The notes: a model not told the origin generated them from the sequence alone. 64,000 nt of DNA from Margaritifera margaritifera (GCA_029931535.1 JAQPZY010001471.1:1547501-1611500); one strand, 5' to 3'; shown: positions 1 through 11,259, counted from the first letter of the stretch. Numbers and translations: made by a program.

Positions 1-1095
1 CATTATGCGACGGCAGATCTTGGTCTATGCAGTTTGCAGTTGGTATATGCTTATACGAGTATAGACGGTAGTTGTTATAAACATGTACTTATACCTCGAA
101 ACAGACTGATGAAAATACAGTAAATAGGCAAAACAAAAACAAAAAAAAAAAACAAAGAAAATGTACACGGATTAGTTACGTCAAGCTACCATTCTGAAAT
201 GTACTTTCTATACTCTTGAAAGTAATTAACCCTGCTCCAAAAGTTAAGTTATATGACTTCCATATTGAAAACTGTCAAGAATCAGTATTATTTATCCCTG
301 ATTAATCTTTACTTGGTGAATGGAATCCCCAGAAATGAATGCAAATTACACAACGTAATGTTCTCCAACATATTGCTTGCATGTTCATCCACGAAGAGTA
401 TTCTACATCTGTCAGAAATATTCTGCTTTTAGAATTTCGTCTGGATATTTGAAAACTCCGTGGATATTGCTGAATCCCTTTTTGTTTTCCACCCGAAAAA
501 ATTCAACTCTGATTAATGTGTGTTCGGCCGATTGGCGCAATTTAGACAATCTAATTCATAATTCATAATCTTTACACTGTCCCAGATTAAATTTCACTAA
601 AATGTAATATTTATTCCATGGGAAAAACTAATACTCCCCTAACATTTCCCATACTAAAGTATCAATCAATTTTTTTTAAATTTGATTACTGTACATGTGT
701 TTAAAAATAAGTATGGTTTTTGTCATGCCACTGAATAATTAATTCATGATCTTTAATTTGGATCTGTTACGTGAATTAGAAATTTTATGATGTGAATTCA
801 GTGAAAAAACATTATGATGATGTAGCAATAAAGAAAATCTTGGACTTTTTAAACGAATGCGGTCTATATAACAAATATTTACTCTTTGTATTTATAATCT
901 TGAATGTTTAACCGTTATTTTTTTATTTTTATATACCTTTTAAAGAATTTTAAACAACTTTATATTTGATCTCGTTGGACTACATAGTTACGTTTGTTTG
1001 CAAATATTTATCTTCCTCTTTTTATTCAACTTTTTTTTCTTTCCAGTTTTAGAACTTAACTTTAAATTGGCACTATATAGCCAGAAAGCTACTAT
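1..1095. other. AT-rich sequence, nothing identified
   Basis: No convincing coding stretch, splice-flanked exon or repeat was found on either strand. A 63-codon open frame at 377-568 has no recognisable motif and ordinary intergenic composition. Confidence 0.5.
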
Positions 1096-1120
1096 TATGC
1101 TGACTTGTCGTTAAACCCTA
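1096..1120 (+). repeat. SINE 3' tail remnant next to CATA array
   Basis: The segment TATGCTGACTTGTCGTTAAA resembles the 3' end of the tRNA-derived SINEs found elsewhere in this window, whose tail reads GTGCCGT(T)AAA before a short-unit repeat. A near copy sits at 1593-1616 in front of the next array. It is seen only as a short similarity; the SINE body is not recognisable upstream. Confidence 0.4.
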
Positions 1121-1420
1121 TACATCCATCTATCCATACATCCATCCATCCATCCATCCATCCATCCATCCATCCATACATACATACATACATACATACA
1201 TACATACATACATACATACATAGGCCTACATACATACATACATACATACATACATACATCTATCCATACATCCATCCATCCATCCATACATACATACATA
1301 CATACATCTATCCATACATACATACATACATACATACATACATACATACATACATACATACATACATACATACATACATACATACATACATACATACATA
1401 CATACATACATACATACATA
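1121..1420. repeat. CATA/CATC tetranucleotide microsatellite
   Basis: About 300 bp of CATC and CATA units, with blocks of CATCCATC interleaved in CATACATA. Long open frames rich in Tyr-Ile-His-Thr or Met-Tyr-Val-Cys on both strands are by-products of the 4-bp period and not genes. Confidence 0.97.
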
Positions 1421-1592
1421 ATTTCTAGTATATTCGAACACAGACTTAGTTATCCGAATTCCAATCATTACAACGATTCTCATGTCCCCCAAAGATAGAC
1501 ATTTTTGTTTACATTTCATGGCAATTGTGCAAATGTTTTAAATCCCTGTCTCTTCTCTCTAACTTTCTCAGATCTGTACTGTATTGCCAGTA

Positions 1593-1616
1593 TTATGCTG
1601 CCGTGCCGTTAAACCC
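1593..1616 (+). repeat. second SINE 3' tail remnant
   Basis: TTATGCTGCCGTGCCGTTAA precedes the second CATA array in the same way as the segment at 1096. The two arrays therefore share a common anchor rather than being independent random microsatellites. Confidence 0.4.
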
Positions 1617-1904
1617 CATCCATCTATACATACATATCTACACGTATATACATACATACATACATACATACATACATACATACATACATACATACATACA
1701 TACATACATACATACATACATACATACATACATACATACATACATACATACAAACATACAAACAAACAAGCATTCATACATACATACATAGATACATACA
1801 TACATATATAGATACATACATACATACATACATACATCTATCCATACATACATACATACATACATACATACATACATACATACATACATACATACATACA
1901 TACA

Positions 1905-1936
<32 letters not shown>
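1617..1936. repeat. CATA tetranucleotide microsatellite
   Basis: About 320 bp of CATA units with a few CATC, CAAA and GATA interruptions near 1750-1850. It is the sister of the array at 1121 and is separated from it by about 200 bp of unique sequence. Confidence 0.97.
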
Positions 1937-2597
1937 GATTTGTTAATAAATGACTTGGTCGTAAATTCAGAGACATATTCGATTCCTTTGCGTCAGAAAA
2001 TAAGGACATACTAGTTTGGGTGTAGAAATCAAGGTCCTGATAGTGGTTGCGTTAATGAAATTTACCATATGTCCATAAGGTCACATTACCTTACTATGGG
2101 GCTTATGACCATGTTTTGCTATATACAAGTTTCGTGAACATCAAATTGAAAGTAAAATTTGAAAATAAAGAGACTAGACGAGAACCAGAGAAAAAAAAAG
2201 TGATAGCAGCATAATAGAAGACTTAATAATTGGGTCATATAAATTGTAAACGACATCTTGACATGTTGGTCGTGGAAGATTAAATACGGCAAAACCCATT
2301 TCACAACCAACATGTGAAGGCTGATGTCCCTAGGTAGAAAGCGATGCAATATCTTCATTCATTGTAATACATTCAGCTTTTCAATGGTTATCCAGAGAAA
2401 TAGCTTCGTTCAGAGTTCACACTTTGCATAGCACTTTAGAGCCAAAAGGAAAAACATTTATTTCTTTTGTGTTGAAATTTACTATAGAATAACAGAAGAT
2501 AGTTTCCAATAGTTAATACGACATTACCACATTAGAGCGAACATAGTAAATTTAAACGTAAAACAAAATGTACTCTTTTCTATTTCAAGCCCCACCC
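1937..2597. other. anonymous AT-rich sequence
   Basis: No supported gene. A minus-strand open frame near 2119-2358 shows no motif and no splice context. Confidence 0.45.
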
Positions 2598-2600
2598 CCC

Positions 2601-2601
<1 letters not shown>

Positions 2602-2648
<47 letters not shown>
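2602..2648. repeat. (CT)n microsatellite
   Basis: About 47 bp of uninterrupted CT dinucleotides following a short C run. Confidence 0.97.
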
Positions 2649-2652
<4 letters not shown>

Positions 2653-3190
2653 GTTGTAATCCCCAGATGGAATGATCGCTATTCAAATCACGTTTTGAAG
2701 AACAAGAGATTAAGTGTTAAGTATGTAAAGTGCGTGTTTATATTTGTTATTTGTAAAGCGATGATTCCAAGGTTCCCCAACCTTAAGATTACTGTTGCTC
2801 TCAGGGGATATTTTTAAAAAAATGGCTTTATAATTTTTGCGAAAGTTTTAATCATTGTCATACTTGTGTGTCATCTGGTCACTTTTTCATTATAATGCAC
2901 AGCAGCATAAGACGGAGAAGCCCTCTCTTGATTAAGAGTGATTCCTGTGTATCGTTGGAATATTATTTGTTCATAAAACATATCATCAACTATCTCCACC
3001 GAGGTTTCTCCCCATCAATCTCATTGACAGCTCTCATTACACTATTAAAGGAAAAAGAAATGTAAAATGTGTATAAAATTCGGCATTTACTGAAGCTTTG
3101 GTTTTTGGCACTTTTGTAATGAATAATTTCTCGATTTTTGTCCGCAATCGACTAATTTACAAAATGCACAGGATGTCGCCATATTTGTTA
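2649..3190. other. anonymous sequence
   Basis: Nothing identified. The open frame at 2868-3065 lacks recognisable motifs. The 5' part of the LINE that begins at about 3195 is not recognisable here, so that element is probably 5' truncated. Confidence 0.4.
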
Positions 3191-3194
3191 GCTC

Positions 3195-5225
3195 TTCACC
3201 TGTGAAAGCAGTAATTGTGTACCTGTGTACCGACCCTTCATTGTGTCGTCCCATAGCAGTAACAAGCTGTATTTGTAGAACCATGAGACGAATGATAAAT
3301 GACAGACTCCTCTGGCATCTTGAGTCCAGCAAATTACTATACATTTTTCTATATGGATTCAAACGCCAGAGAAGTACAACTGACCATCTGGTTGCACTTG
3401 AAACATTCATCAGAGAAGCCTATATAAAGAAAGAACATATATTAGCTATATTTCCTGATTTGCATCATACTTTTGACACCACATGGAAGTATGGCATAAT
3501 GAATGACTTATAGGTCTAAGGGGCGCCTACATACTTATCGAACTTTTTGAAAGATAGCAATTAAGCAGTTAAGGTAGCCTCCACACATTATGAGAGCTAT
3601 TATCAGGATATGGGTCTATATCGGAATATTGTCAATCACAATTTTCAGGATTATAATTAACCTAGTCAAATGCTTTAATCCAGGAACTGACTGCTCATTC
3701 TATCATCGACGACTTTTTGATCCATTATACATCAAAATTATGCATACTTGAGCGTCAACTACAGATATGATTCAGCAGAGTTCAGAATGGTCAGAAGGAA
3801 ACTAGTTCAAGAATTATAAATATGAAACTGTTTGTATGCACGTCTACCGATTACATACAATTCATGATGACCCAAAAGTTTGTATCTTGACGGTTCTCTA
3901 TTCCCTGTTCTGGAGGAAACCACATTTTTGGGACTTATTCTTGACCGTAAACTTATTTTCCTTCCGCACATTAGATACCTCCGGGACAAATGTCAAAAAG
4001 CGATTTAATACCAGTCATGGCAAACACAGACTGGGGAGCAGACCGGAATGTCTTATTCCGATTATACAGAACTTTATTAAGATCAAAACTTGACTGTGGC
4101 TCGATTGTGTACGGATTAGATCGCAAATCTTAACTGCAAATGCTTAATCTGATACACAGCCCAGGGGCTTAGACTTTCTCTGGGAGCATTTAGAACTTAC
4201 ACTTCAGAAAGCCTCTATGTTGAGACAAATGAACCATCACTTTATCTCAAACGAAGGATATTGGCTCTTCAGTATGCTATTAAACTATCCTCTATTCCAT
4301 ATTATCCCGCATATGATGTCTTTGGGCCAAAATTCCACACCTTGTACGCTCAGAAACCAAAGGTTATTGCACAATTTGGAATACAAATTCGTCCACATCT
4401 GGCATCAGGAAACATCAGTCTTGCCAATACTGCAATAATATTCCCAAAATTACCACCTTGGTTATTAAAATCCCCCAAAATAATATTTGATCTTTGCCAT
4501 CACAAAAAATTCCTCTATCAATGCGCTTCTTTTTCATAGTAAATTCAATGAAACCAGAGTCTCCTGTTATAACTATATGTCCACGTATACAGACGCTTCA
4601 AAAGATAGTGCCGTCGTTGTAGCTCAACAAAGCACCATCTCGAGTTGGTTACCGGATATGTCCCCATATGTATTCCAGAAGTTACAGCAACACTCACGTC
4701 TTTGAGCTACATCGAAACCTCTCAAAAAACAAATTTCATCATCTTTTCAGATTCACTTTCCACAATGAAAGCCATACACAACCTTAAAATTGACAACCCG
4801 TTAATATTCGAGATCGCATAGAAACATGATTTCCTCATAAAATCTGTCTAAATGTATTCTGCATTGCTGACTGCATAAAACTAATGAAGGGTATATAAAG
4901 CAGCCAATGTTTTCCTGCTGTCATCCGTTTCTGAATGAAAGATTCCATATAGTGGCTTCAAAATATTATATAAATTGGCATGTTCTATATACATGACAAA
5001 ATATGTGGAAGGAAAACTCCACGAACAAGCTTCAAAAGATCAAACCCATAACTGTAGAGTGGCATCCCTCATATAGAACAAATAGCAAAGATGAGTTGGT
5101 TTTCCAAGCTATTAATTCTGAAAACGTACGTCAGCCTCTACTATATATAGTGTTAACTGATAACACTTTTTGGGGGTTACCAATCGGAGAAAGTTGGACA
5201 TCAGCTTTACCAATTTCTTCGTAAT
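3195..5225 (+). mobile_element. Jockey-like non-LTR retrotransposon remnant (RT, RNase H)
   Basis: This is a decayed LINE copy. Reverse transcriptase motifs appear in order but in shifting frames: RPIAVTSCICRTM near 3250, the first catalytic block DLHHTFDTTWKYG near 3458-3495, and the polymerase core as FY plus IDDF at 3698-3716, with one extra base inside it. Downstream come the thumb/linker region (SMLRQMNH near 4214, then ALQYAIKL and LPPWLLKSPKIIFDL up to about 4490), an RNase H-like YTDASKDS at about 4587-4610, and a late block TVEWHPSYRTNSKDE near 5056-5100. The endonuclease half is absent. The family matches the minus-strand copy at 61.3-64.0 kb. There are at least four frameshifts and several stops, so it encodes nothing functional. 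Assignment to the Jockey clade rests on motif style from memory and is less certain than the LINE call itself. Confidence 0.85.
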
Positions 5226-5320
5226 ACAATGTTTTATTTATAAGTTTAAAATGAGGTTTATTTAACATATACTCTTCTTCACTTCTCTTAAAATTATGTA
5301 TGATATTTTCTTTGTATTGA

Positions 5321-5773
5321 TCAATAAATAATTATTGAACATATTGTATTAGGATATGGAGTAGGCATATGAGTTGGATAAGGAGGAGGATCAGGTTCCT
5401 CAGGAGGATCAGGTTCTTCAGGAGGATCAGGTTCTTCAGGAGGATCAGGTTCCTCAGGAGGATCAGGTTCTTCAGGAGGATCAGGTTCTTCAGGAGGATC
5501 AGGTTCTTCAGGAGGATCAGGTTCTTCAGGAGGATCAGGTTCTTCAGGAGATTCAGGTGTAGGTTCTTGAATCACGTAATTACAACCATCTTCCACTATT
5601 TGACACTATTCAAATGGATCAAAATCAACTTGATAAAGAAGTTTTTGTTTTTTAACCAAGATATAAACGTCAGGATTATATATGAAGAAAGACTGTAATA
5701 GAGTTATGCAAGCAGAACTAAATGTAAGAAAATTTATATTAATAAATGATAGGCAAAACGAACAACATAATTA
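5321..5773 (-). pseudogene. Glu/Pro/Asp-rich hexapeptide-repeat ORF, possibly a Polinton accessory gene
   Basis: A minus-strand frame is open from about 5773 to 5321 with a single in-frame TAG at 5606-5608. Downstream of the stop it reads MEDGCNYVIQEPTPESPEEP, then about ten PEEPDP hexapeptides encoded by an 18-bp tandem repeat, and ends PPPYPTHMPTPYPNT plus a short hydrophobic tail. Upstream of the stop the same frame gives NPDVYILVKKQKLLYQVDFD, which looks like ordinary coding sequence. The array is acidic and proline-rich, suggesting a disordered or extended segment. It lies between the LINE remnant and the Polinton A genes, so it may belong to that element, to a host gene captured there, or be a chance frame. 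No function is assigned. Confidence 0.4.
5384..5563. repeat. 18-bp coding-phase minisatellite
   Basis: About ten copies of an 18-bp unit (CAGGAGGATCAGGTTCTT) that differ at only one or two positions. The period is a multiple of three, so the frame is kept across the array on both strands. The minus strand gives a Pro-Glu-Glu-Pro-Asp-Pro repeat; the plus strand gives Arg/Phe-rich or Gln/Glu-rich frames. Confidence 0.95.
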
Positions 5774-5971
5774 ACACTTTTTATCATGCAATATTAAACT
5801 CAACTATTTCAGTAACTAACATTATGCTTCTGAAGAGGATATTTCATTTTTAAATAGATTCCCCAACTAACATGGGGTATGGAAGAAGTGCTATAATTTG
5901 TTATTCCAATTTCTTTGAGTTAGTTTACGATTGACAATATAATAACACAAGGAAAATAATTAAATAATACA

Positions 5972-6070
5972 ATGGTAGATACAGTACTTAACTACCATGT
6001 AAATTATGAATCTGTTTTTATTGCAGCTGTAATAGGTGCCAGTGTTTATATTGGCTATAAATATCTTTGA
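5972..6070 (+). CDS. small single-pass membrane ORF upstream of the capsid-like gene
   Basis: ATG at 5972 opens a 32-codon frame ending in TGA at 6068-6070. Residues about 14-31 (SVFIAAVIGASVYIGYKYL region) form a plausible transmembrane helix with small residues. After the TGA the same frame continues with the basic stretch EGRKAREKL before TAA, so the original protein may have been about 42 residues with a positively charged tail and the TGA may be a mutation. It lies 50 bp before the capsid-like frame and on the same strand. Small membrane proteins occur in virus-like elements, but I do not recognise this one. It is shorter than most gene finders would accept. Confidence 0.35.
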   Translation: MVDTVLNYHVNYESVFIAAVIGASVYIGYKYL

Positions 6071-6117
6071 GAAGGACGCAAAGCGCGAGAGAAGTTATAA
6101 AATGTAACTAAATAAAT

Positions 6118-6600
6118 ATGATGGCAAAATATGGAAAATACATAACTCCTCACAAATAGGAATTAACACCACAGGGTGTTAAGAATCTTAATCCAGCACA
6201 TCATTGTATCACACAGACTCCAACTACTATAACACCTGAACAGAACTGACAAGTTGTAATAACTAGGATAGGATAAAATATTTTAATTATACCTTCTAGT
6301 TTTTATTTTATTTTATTGTTCGATGTAACGGTTAAAGAAGATGCAAATAATTCAGTTGTAAGCAATCTTTGAACAATGCTGATTAAGGCCATAGCTTGTT
6401 ATTATGGTAGTGGCGATATTTTCAAGCTCAATGATTATACCATTTTCGTGATGTTTAAAGACGTTTGATTACCAACGGCTTTGAGAACAAATAAAATAGA
6501 GTAAGATATAATGAATTAAAAAACTGAGAAAGTTAAGATCAGGAGCAGCTAATGCACAAAACAGACTGTTTCCTGTCATCGGGACATAGTTTTACATTGT
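6118..6600 (+). pseudogene. Polinton capsid-like gene fragment, copy A
   Basis: The frame starts at the double ATG at 6118/6121 (MAKYGKYITPHK) and runs with several stops to about 6600. Coding character is clear at DVTVKEDANNSVVSNL (about 6321-6368) and KDV-stop-LPTALRTNKIE (about 6457-6501), and after a frameshift at KLRKLRSGAANA (about 6519-6554). The copy B fragment at 12300-12750 carries EDLWLPALVWTNRIEHG and LRKLRSGACNA, which shows that the TGA here replaces a TGG Trp codon. The pattern resembles the capsid-type structural genes of Polintons; that identification is from family knowledge and cannot be confirmed by eye. The gene stops abruptly where the polymerase B remnant from the other strand begins, so both 3' ends were probably lost in one deletion. 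Confidence 0.55.
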
Positions 6601-8372
6601 TTCTCTTTCTTACGTTTCCCATTTGTTTTCAAAAGACAGCATTATTAATCAACTTAAAAAACCTCTTATTTCAATGCTATCAGTTGCTCTTTGTTTTAAA
6701 GCTGTATTGAGTTAAACGTTTGATTTTAGTCATGGCTGTTGATAGTATATAACTGCTCTTTGAATCTTTTTTTTTCTCGGTTTTATTCCTAATTGATGAT
6801 ACAAATTAGGATTTCGATTGTGAATAACCTATTTTTCTTTGTTTTGTAAAGTACATAACAATTTAGGTACTGAAGATTTTGTACCCTTTTCATCTTCTAT
6901 CAATTTTTTTGTGCAGTGGAGATAAATCATCCTCACTAGGAATTAGTTTTTCTGACGCCAAAGGATTATTTTTAAAATAGTCGTGCAAATGTGTTAGTAC
7001 TTCTAAATCTACTTCTTGAATCCCTCCAAATGCATTTTCATCACTCCAAGTCATCACATTTCCTATTTCCTTTTGTCTGAACACTTAACATTTCTAACGT
7101 GCATTGACTAGGCTAACTCATGACCCATCAATACAAAAATTGTTTGTTCTAGGTAATTATATATGACCTTGATCTTGATGTATCGTATTCTCCATTATTC
7201 AGAACTTTAGATTTGTTCCTTCGCTCACTCTTCTCTCACTTGTTTGCTCCTCGTTAAAATCTCACGCTTTGCTTAGCATATCCGTTATGTATCATGTTTA
7301 TTCCTCCTCTAAGTCCAGATTCAATCATTAAAACATGTCATAATCTGTCAGCAATTTTAATTCTACATTACTTATATTCAAACTAGCCGCAAGCTAGTCT
7401 TGGTGCACTAAAATAATATGCTGGGTCTAGTTTGTAATTATTCATACACGCAGATCTAAATTTTTTACAAATGTCACATACCATTACAGTATTTTTCTTT
7501 TCGTAGTAGTCGTGAAGATCACAAAGAAATGTTAGTTTGAAATGTTTCATGACATTTGGTAGTACTTCTCTGCGCTAATTCGTGATTCGCTTTGTTTTTA
7601 ATTAAATTTATCGATTAGTGGCAGTTCAGTTTCATTAAATCTTTCGAATGAATCCATATATTGGTATGGATAAATATATTTTCTAAAACATCTGAACCTA
7701 TGCCTTCGGACAAGCTACCTTTTTTTTGTTTCTGCGAATTTATAATCTTTGAGATATTTTAGCAAGTTGCTCTTATGATTAACCCATAAACTGATAACTA
7801 TCTAGAAATCTTATTGTTCTTTTTACAATAATCTCTTAATCTCTTAAGGGCTTTCAGGGCTTTCCGCCCATTTCTGAAATCTATCAAATATAAACTCCTT
7901 ACTAAAAGATATATTTATTTCATAATTATTTGGTATTATTGATACTTCTTGATCTGGATTTACTGGACCTCTATATTTTCCAATTATGTAATCATGATCT
8001 CTTACTTTGTAGTTGGTTTCGTCATACCCAACGGCAAAGCCTTTTTCCACAGATATGACATATATTGGTGTAATTATAATACTTTTTATCTTTATTACTA
8101 AATAAAAAAGTCAGCAGCGTTAATTGGGTATTGCTTTTTGATAAACAGTCTGTTTTCAATTAATCCTAAGTATTCATAAAATTTAATTACACAATCTTTT
8201 CCTCTGTAAACTCTAAGCTGTTGCTTTGATCTCCTTGATCAAGTCAAAATCCTGCTGGCTTTTGTTTTGCTGTTTTTATTGTCTGTAACGTATTTCGGTC
8301 CTGATTCAGAGTACTTATTGGGTCAATATTAATGTCAAATTCACAATATAAAACAAAAGGGACCTTTAGTTG

Positions 8373-8435
<63 letters not shown>

Positions 8436-9100
8436 TTACCTGTTTCATTGCATACTCTGTCTGTCTCTTTCTCTTTCTGTTATTCTAACTGGCCTTTAAA
8501 GGTTTTCTACTGGGTCATAGACATTGACAAATATATTAAATATATTAAATTCATTTTTTTTCGTATATTTATTGGACATTTATTAAACCAATGTTTATAT
8601 TTATCAAGGTTATATTGTTGAGGTCTATACGGATGATCCTTAGATGAATTTAAGGTAGATTCTATTGTGTATAAAAACATCTATTGTCACTATTGTGTAC
8701 ATTAAGACAGGCTTTTAATATTTTTTATCTTATCTGGTAACTCTCTGTATGACTTTCCTCTTATTGATCTAAATCTATAAACATGTAAAGTTAAATAATT
8801 TATCTTCTTAAAAAACCAATGTGTATCTATTGTTATTTCCTGATCAAATTTTGTATATAAACAGGTCTTCAATTTTAATTTCTATTTCATTTTTGTTAAG
8901 TATGTTTTTATCTAGTGTTCTACGATACCAATCTGCTTAATGACGATGATGTACACCATTTTCATCTATTTCCTTTCTTACGAGTTGAATAGATAAATGT
9001 AGCTGGACTTTTACTGAACCTAAATGTCCAATTTGTCTACGTATTATTCTCCATAAATATGGATCAACTTCTTTAAAACATAAATAAAAAGTTTGCATAT
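6565..9100 (-). pseudogene. Polinton protein-primed DNA polymerase B, copy A
   Basis: This is a broken family-B DNA polymerase of the kind that copies Polinton/Maverick transposons from protein primers. Read along the minus strand, the blocks are: an N-terminal domain with KINYLTLHVYRFRSIRGKSY (about 8815-8750); the exonuclease-region start VPFVLYCEFD (8360-8334); a zinc/His loop NYKVRDHDYIIGKYRGP (about 8010-7957); YPYQYMDSFERFNETELP (about 7679-7615); NNYKLDPAYYFSAPRLA (about 7446-7390); VDLEVLTHLHDYF (about 7010-6970); and a ruined start of the palm region near 6650-6600. Many frameshifts, stops and a TA microsatellite at 8375 interrupt it, and the catalytic C-terminal third is missing. 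The integrase lies directly upstream on the same strand. The matching copy B at 12945-16242 confirms the gene. Confidence 0.85.
8375..8432. repeat. (TA)n microsatellite inside polymerase B remnant
   Basis: About 58 bp of pure TA lying between the N-terminal block and the exonuclease block of the copy A polymerase. Copy B also carries a long TA array in its N-terminal third, at 15567-15638. Confidence 0.97.
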
Positions 9101-9640
9101 TTTCTTCTCCAGCTTCAAATATATATTATTTTATGTGCTGATTAAACGAGTCTTGTATCTTTCTTGTGACAATTCTTTTTGTTTAAAGATTTATTCACAA
9201 TTGTTTTCATTTCTCTTCTATTTGGGAGACGGATTAGAGGAGGCTGTACTTTCCTTCTTTCAGATTTTAGTATTTTGTTTCAAGCAAATTCTGTGCCATT
9301 TACATAGTACTATTTTCTTTCAATCAAACGTTCTGTGAAAAAGGTTTTATCTACTTTTAAAGTTTTTCAAATTAAACAAATTGTGTGAGATCTGCTTTTT
9401 CATGATAGAACATTGAACCTCTTTGTGTAGCTTTTCCACATTCACGGGGAATTTTTGTTTGGTTGTATTCTCTGATTTTCTTAACCCCTCTAGCATAATA
9501 CCATTGATATTTCATTATATTTGCATCAACTGTACATGGTGAGCAGTGAGTATTTCAACGTTACATTTCATCACTGGACTTAATTTGATAACACACATAA
9601 CAGATAATTGGTTCCATTTATACAGAGTAAATATTTTACA
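9100..9640 (-). other. coding-like gap between integrase and polymerase B
   Basis: On the minus strand a frame starting at the ATG at 9617 reads MEPIICYVCYQIKSSDEM, with a Cys-x2-Cys pair, and further on YQWYYARGVKKIREYNQTKI with stops and shifts. It looks like decayed coding sequence, either the N-terminus of the polymerase or a separate small zinc-binding protein. I cannot decide between these. Confidence 0.35.
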
Positions 9641-9659
9641 TATAACTACTACAATGTTT

Positions 9660-10700
9660 TTAGTCAAACAAAGTTTCTTCCGGCTCCCAATCATTAAAAA
9701 ATTTGTCATATAATTTCTAATTACCAGCACATTATTTTTCCCGTTAATTTGTTTACTTTTCAAACTTCTCTGAATCTTGAAAACATCAACTTGCTTGTGT
9801 ATAGAGAGAACGCCTCCTTGTAAAATATTTCCTCAATTTTCCCCCCTTTAAGTCTTCTAATTTATATACTACAGGGTCTCCTAAAATTATTTATCTTGTT
9901 AAATTTTTTCCGTGAAATTCAGAAGATAGCATGGAGCAAAATTGGACTTATATTTTGAGATCTTGACTTTCTGACCTATTTTATATTTAAACATCTGTGG
10001 TAAGATAGCGCAGTAGTTTTATCTATACTTTAAATCTAGTTTCCTCATTGCTTGCTTCAATTGGCGATTGTATCCATCAATATGGTTTTGTAATATATTT
10101 ACCAATTTTCTGGTTTCATTTTCAGCATAATACTTTCCCATTGTTGTTTTAAGAGTTGTATTAAATCTTTCTACTACAGAGACCTTTTTTGTGTGAGTGA
10201 GTGGAAAAGTAGTCACTATATTCTTTCTTCAATAATTCCTTGACCTTTATGCATTAAAATTCCTTTCCTTCATCAAACTGGGTTTTTTACCCTATCTTCA
10301 AATATTTCAATCAAGGCATCATGTATGTAATATCCCTTCCTTGTTTTTACTTTCTTAACCCGGGCATATTTTGAAGACATATTTTACTGTCAAAATATAC
10401 CTATAACCATTATTAAATTCTTGATATGGTTGAAAATCAACTGTATCTGCCTGGCACTGATCATCTGTGTGACTTACATAAGCTCTTTTAATATGGAGAT
10501 CTATTTTTGTTTGCCTGTTTGTGTAATGTGTAAATATACTGTATCGTCTAATCTCAAAATTCTGAATATTTTAAAAGAAAAAAATTGCTTCTTATTGGAC
10601 TTAAAGATTGCTTTGCTATCAAGTATAATTTGCCTCCACCGTTGATTAATATTTCGAAAGCAACTGCACTTATATGCTCGTAGTATAGATCCCTTAAATA
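9660..10700 (-). pseudogene. Polinton retroviral-type integrase with chromodomain, copy A
   Basis: The frame is broken but all parts are visible on the minus strand. The N-terminal region NINQRWRQIILDSKAIF (about 10650-10600) is followed by HIKRAYVSHTDDQCQADTVD (about 10497-10438), containing the first catalytic Asp. Next come FQPYQEFNNGYRYILTV and the SVVERFNTTLKTTMGKYY block with the catalytic Glu (about 10175-10120). KYKIGQKVKISKYKSNFAP then follows (about 9990-9940), and finally a chromodomain-like end FNDWEPEETLFD (9698-9663). Order and content fit the DDE integrase of Polinton/Maverick elements, which inserts the element DNA. Stops and shifts near 10390-10220 destroy the middle. The gene sits upstream of polymerase B on the same strand, and a direct repeat of about 274 bp starts exactly at its 5' edge. 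Confidence 0.87.
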
Positions 10701-11255
10701 CCATTCTGAGTTAGCGTACGTCATTTAATTCAATAAATTGTATTACCTTATTAATATTTCTTTGTATATGCCTGGTGAATCACGACGGTTATATACAGTA
10801 TTTAGCACGTGTCTCATTGATAGGTCTTTTTACAACTGTCACACCAATGATCTTGACTTGTTTACAAAAGTGAGCAAAGCAGCACTAAATACATGTATAC
10901 AGGACAGGAATATTTCATAGGCCCATTTGTGAAAGCAACCGGACTTTTAGAGTCGTATTATAGATCCCTTAAATACATTTTGTTGTTGTTGTTCTTGTTG
11001 TTGTTTTTTGTTAGTGTGTGCCATTTAATTATATTAGTTTTATTACCTTGTTAATATTACTCTAAAAATGACTGGTTAATTATGAGGGTTATATACGGTA
11101 TTAAGCACGTGTCTCTTTAATCGGTCTTTTACAACTGTTTTACTAATGACCTTGACTTGTTTACGAGACGTAACCCAAATTGATTTATCAAGGTGTATAC
11201 TAAATACATGTATACAGGGAACGTCAGAACTGCTTTGGTGGGAATATTTCACAGG
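10651..11255. repeat. direct repeat of about 274 bp, two diverged copies
   Basis: Copy 1 (10651-10924) and copy 2 (10925 to about 11255) align along most of their length. Shared segments include TATAGATCCCTTAAATAC, TATATAC(A/G)GTATT(T)A(A)GCACGTGTCTC, ATGA(T/C)CTTGACTTGTTTAC and CTAAATACATGTATACAGG. Copy 2 carries an extra TTG-rich run near 10983-11010. The repeat abuts the 5' edge of the Polinton integrase, so it may be a subterminal or terminal repeat of copy A. No inverted partner was found by eye. Confidence 0.75.
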
Positions 11256-11259
11256 CACA

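Noticed and set aside
1105..2009. Long open frames rich in Tyr-Ile-His-Thr or Met-Tyr-Val-Cys on both strands
   Set aside because: They are translations of CATA/TATG microsatellites in which no frame contains stops.
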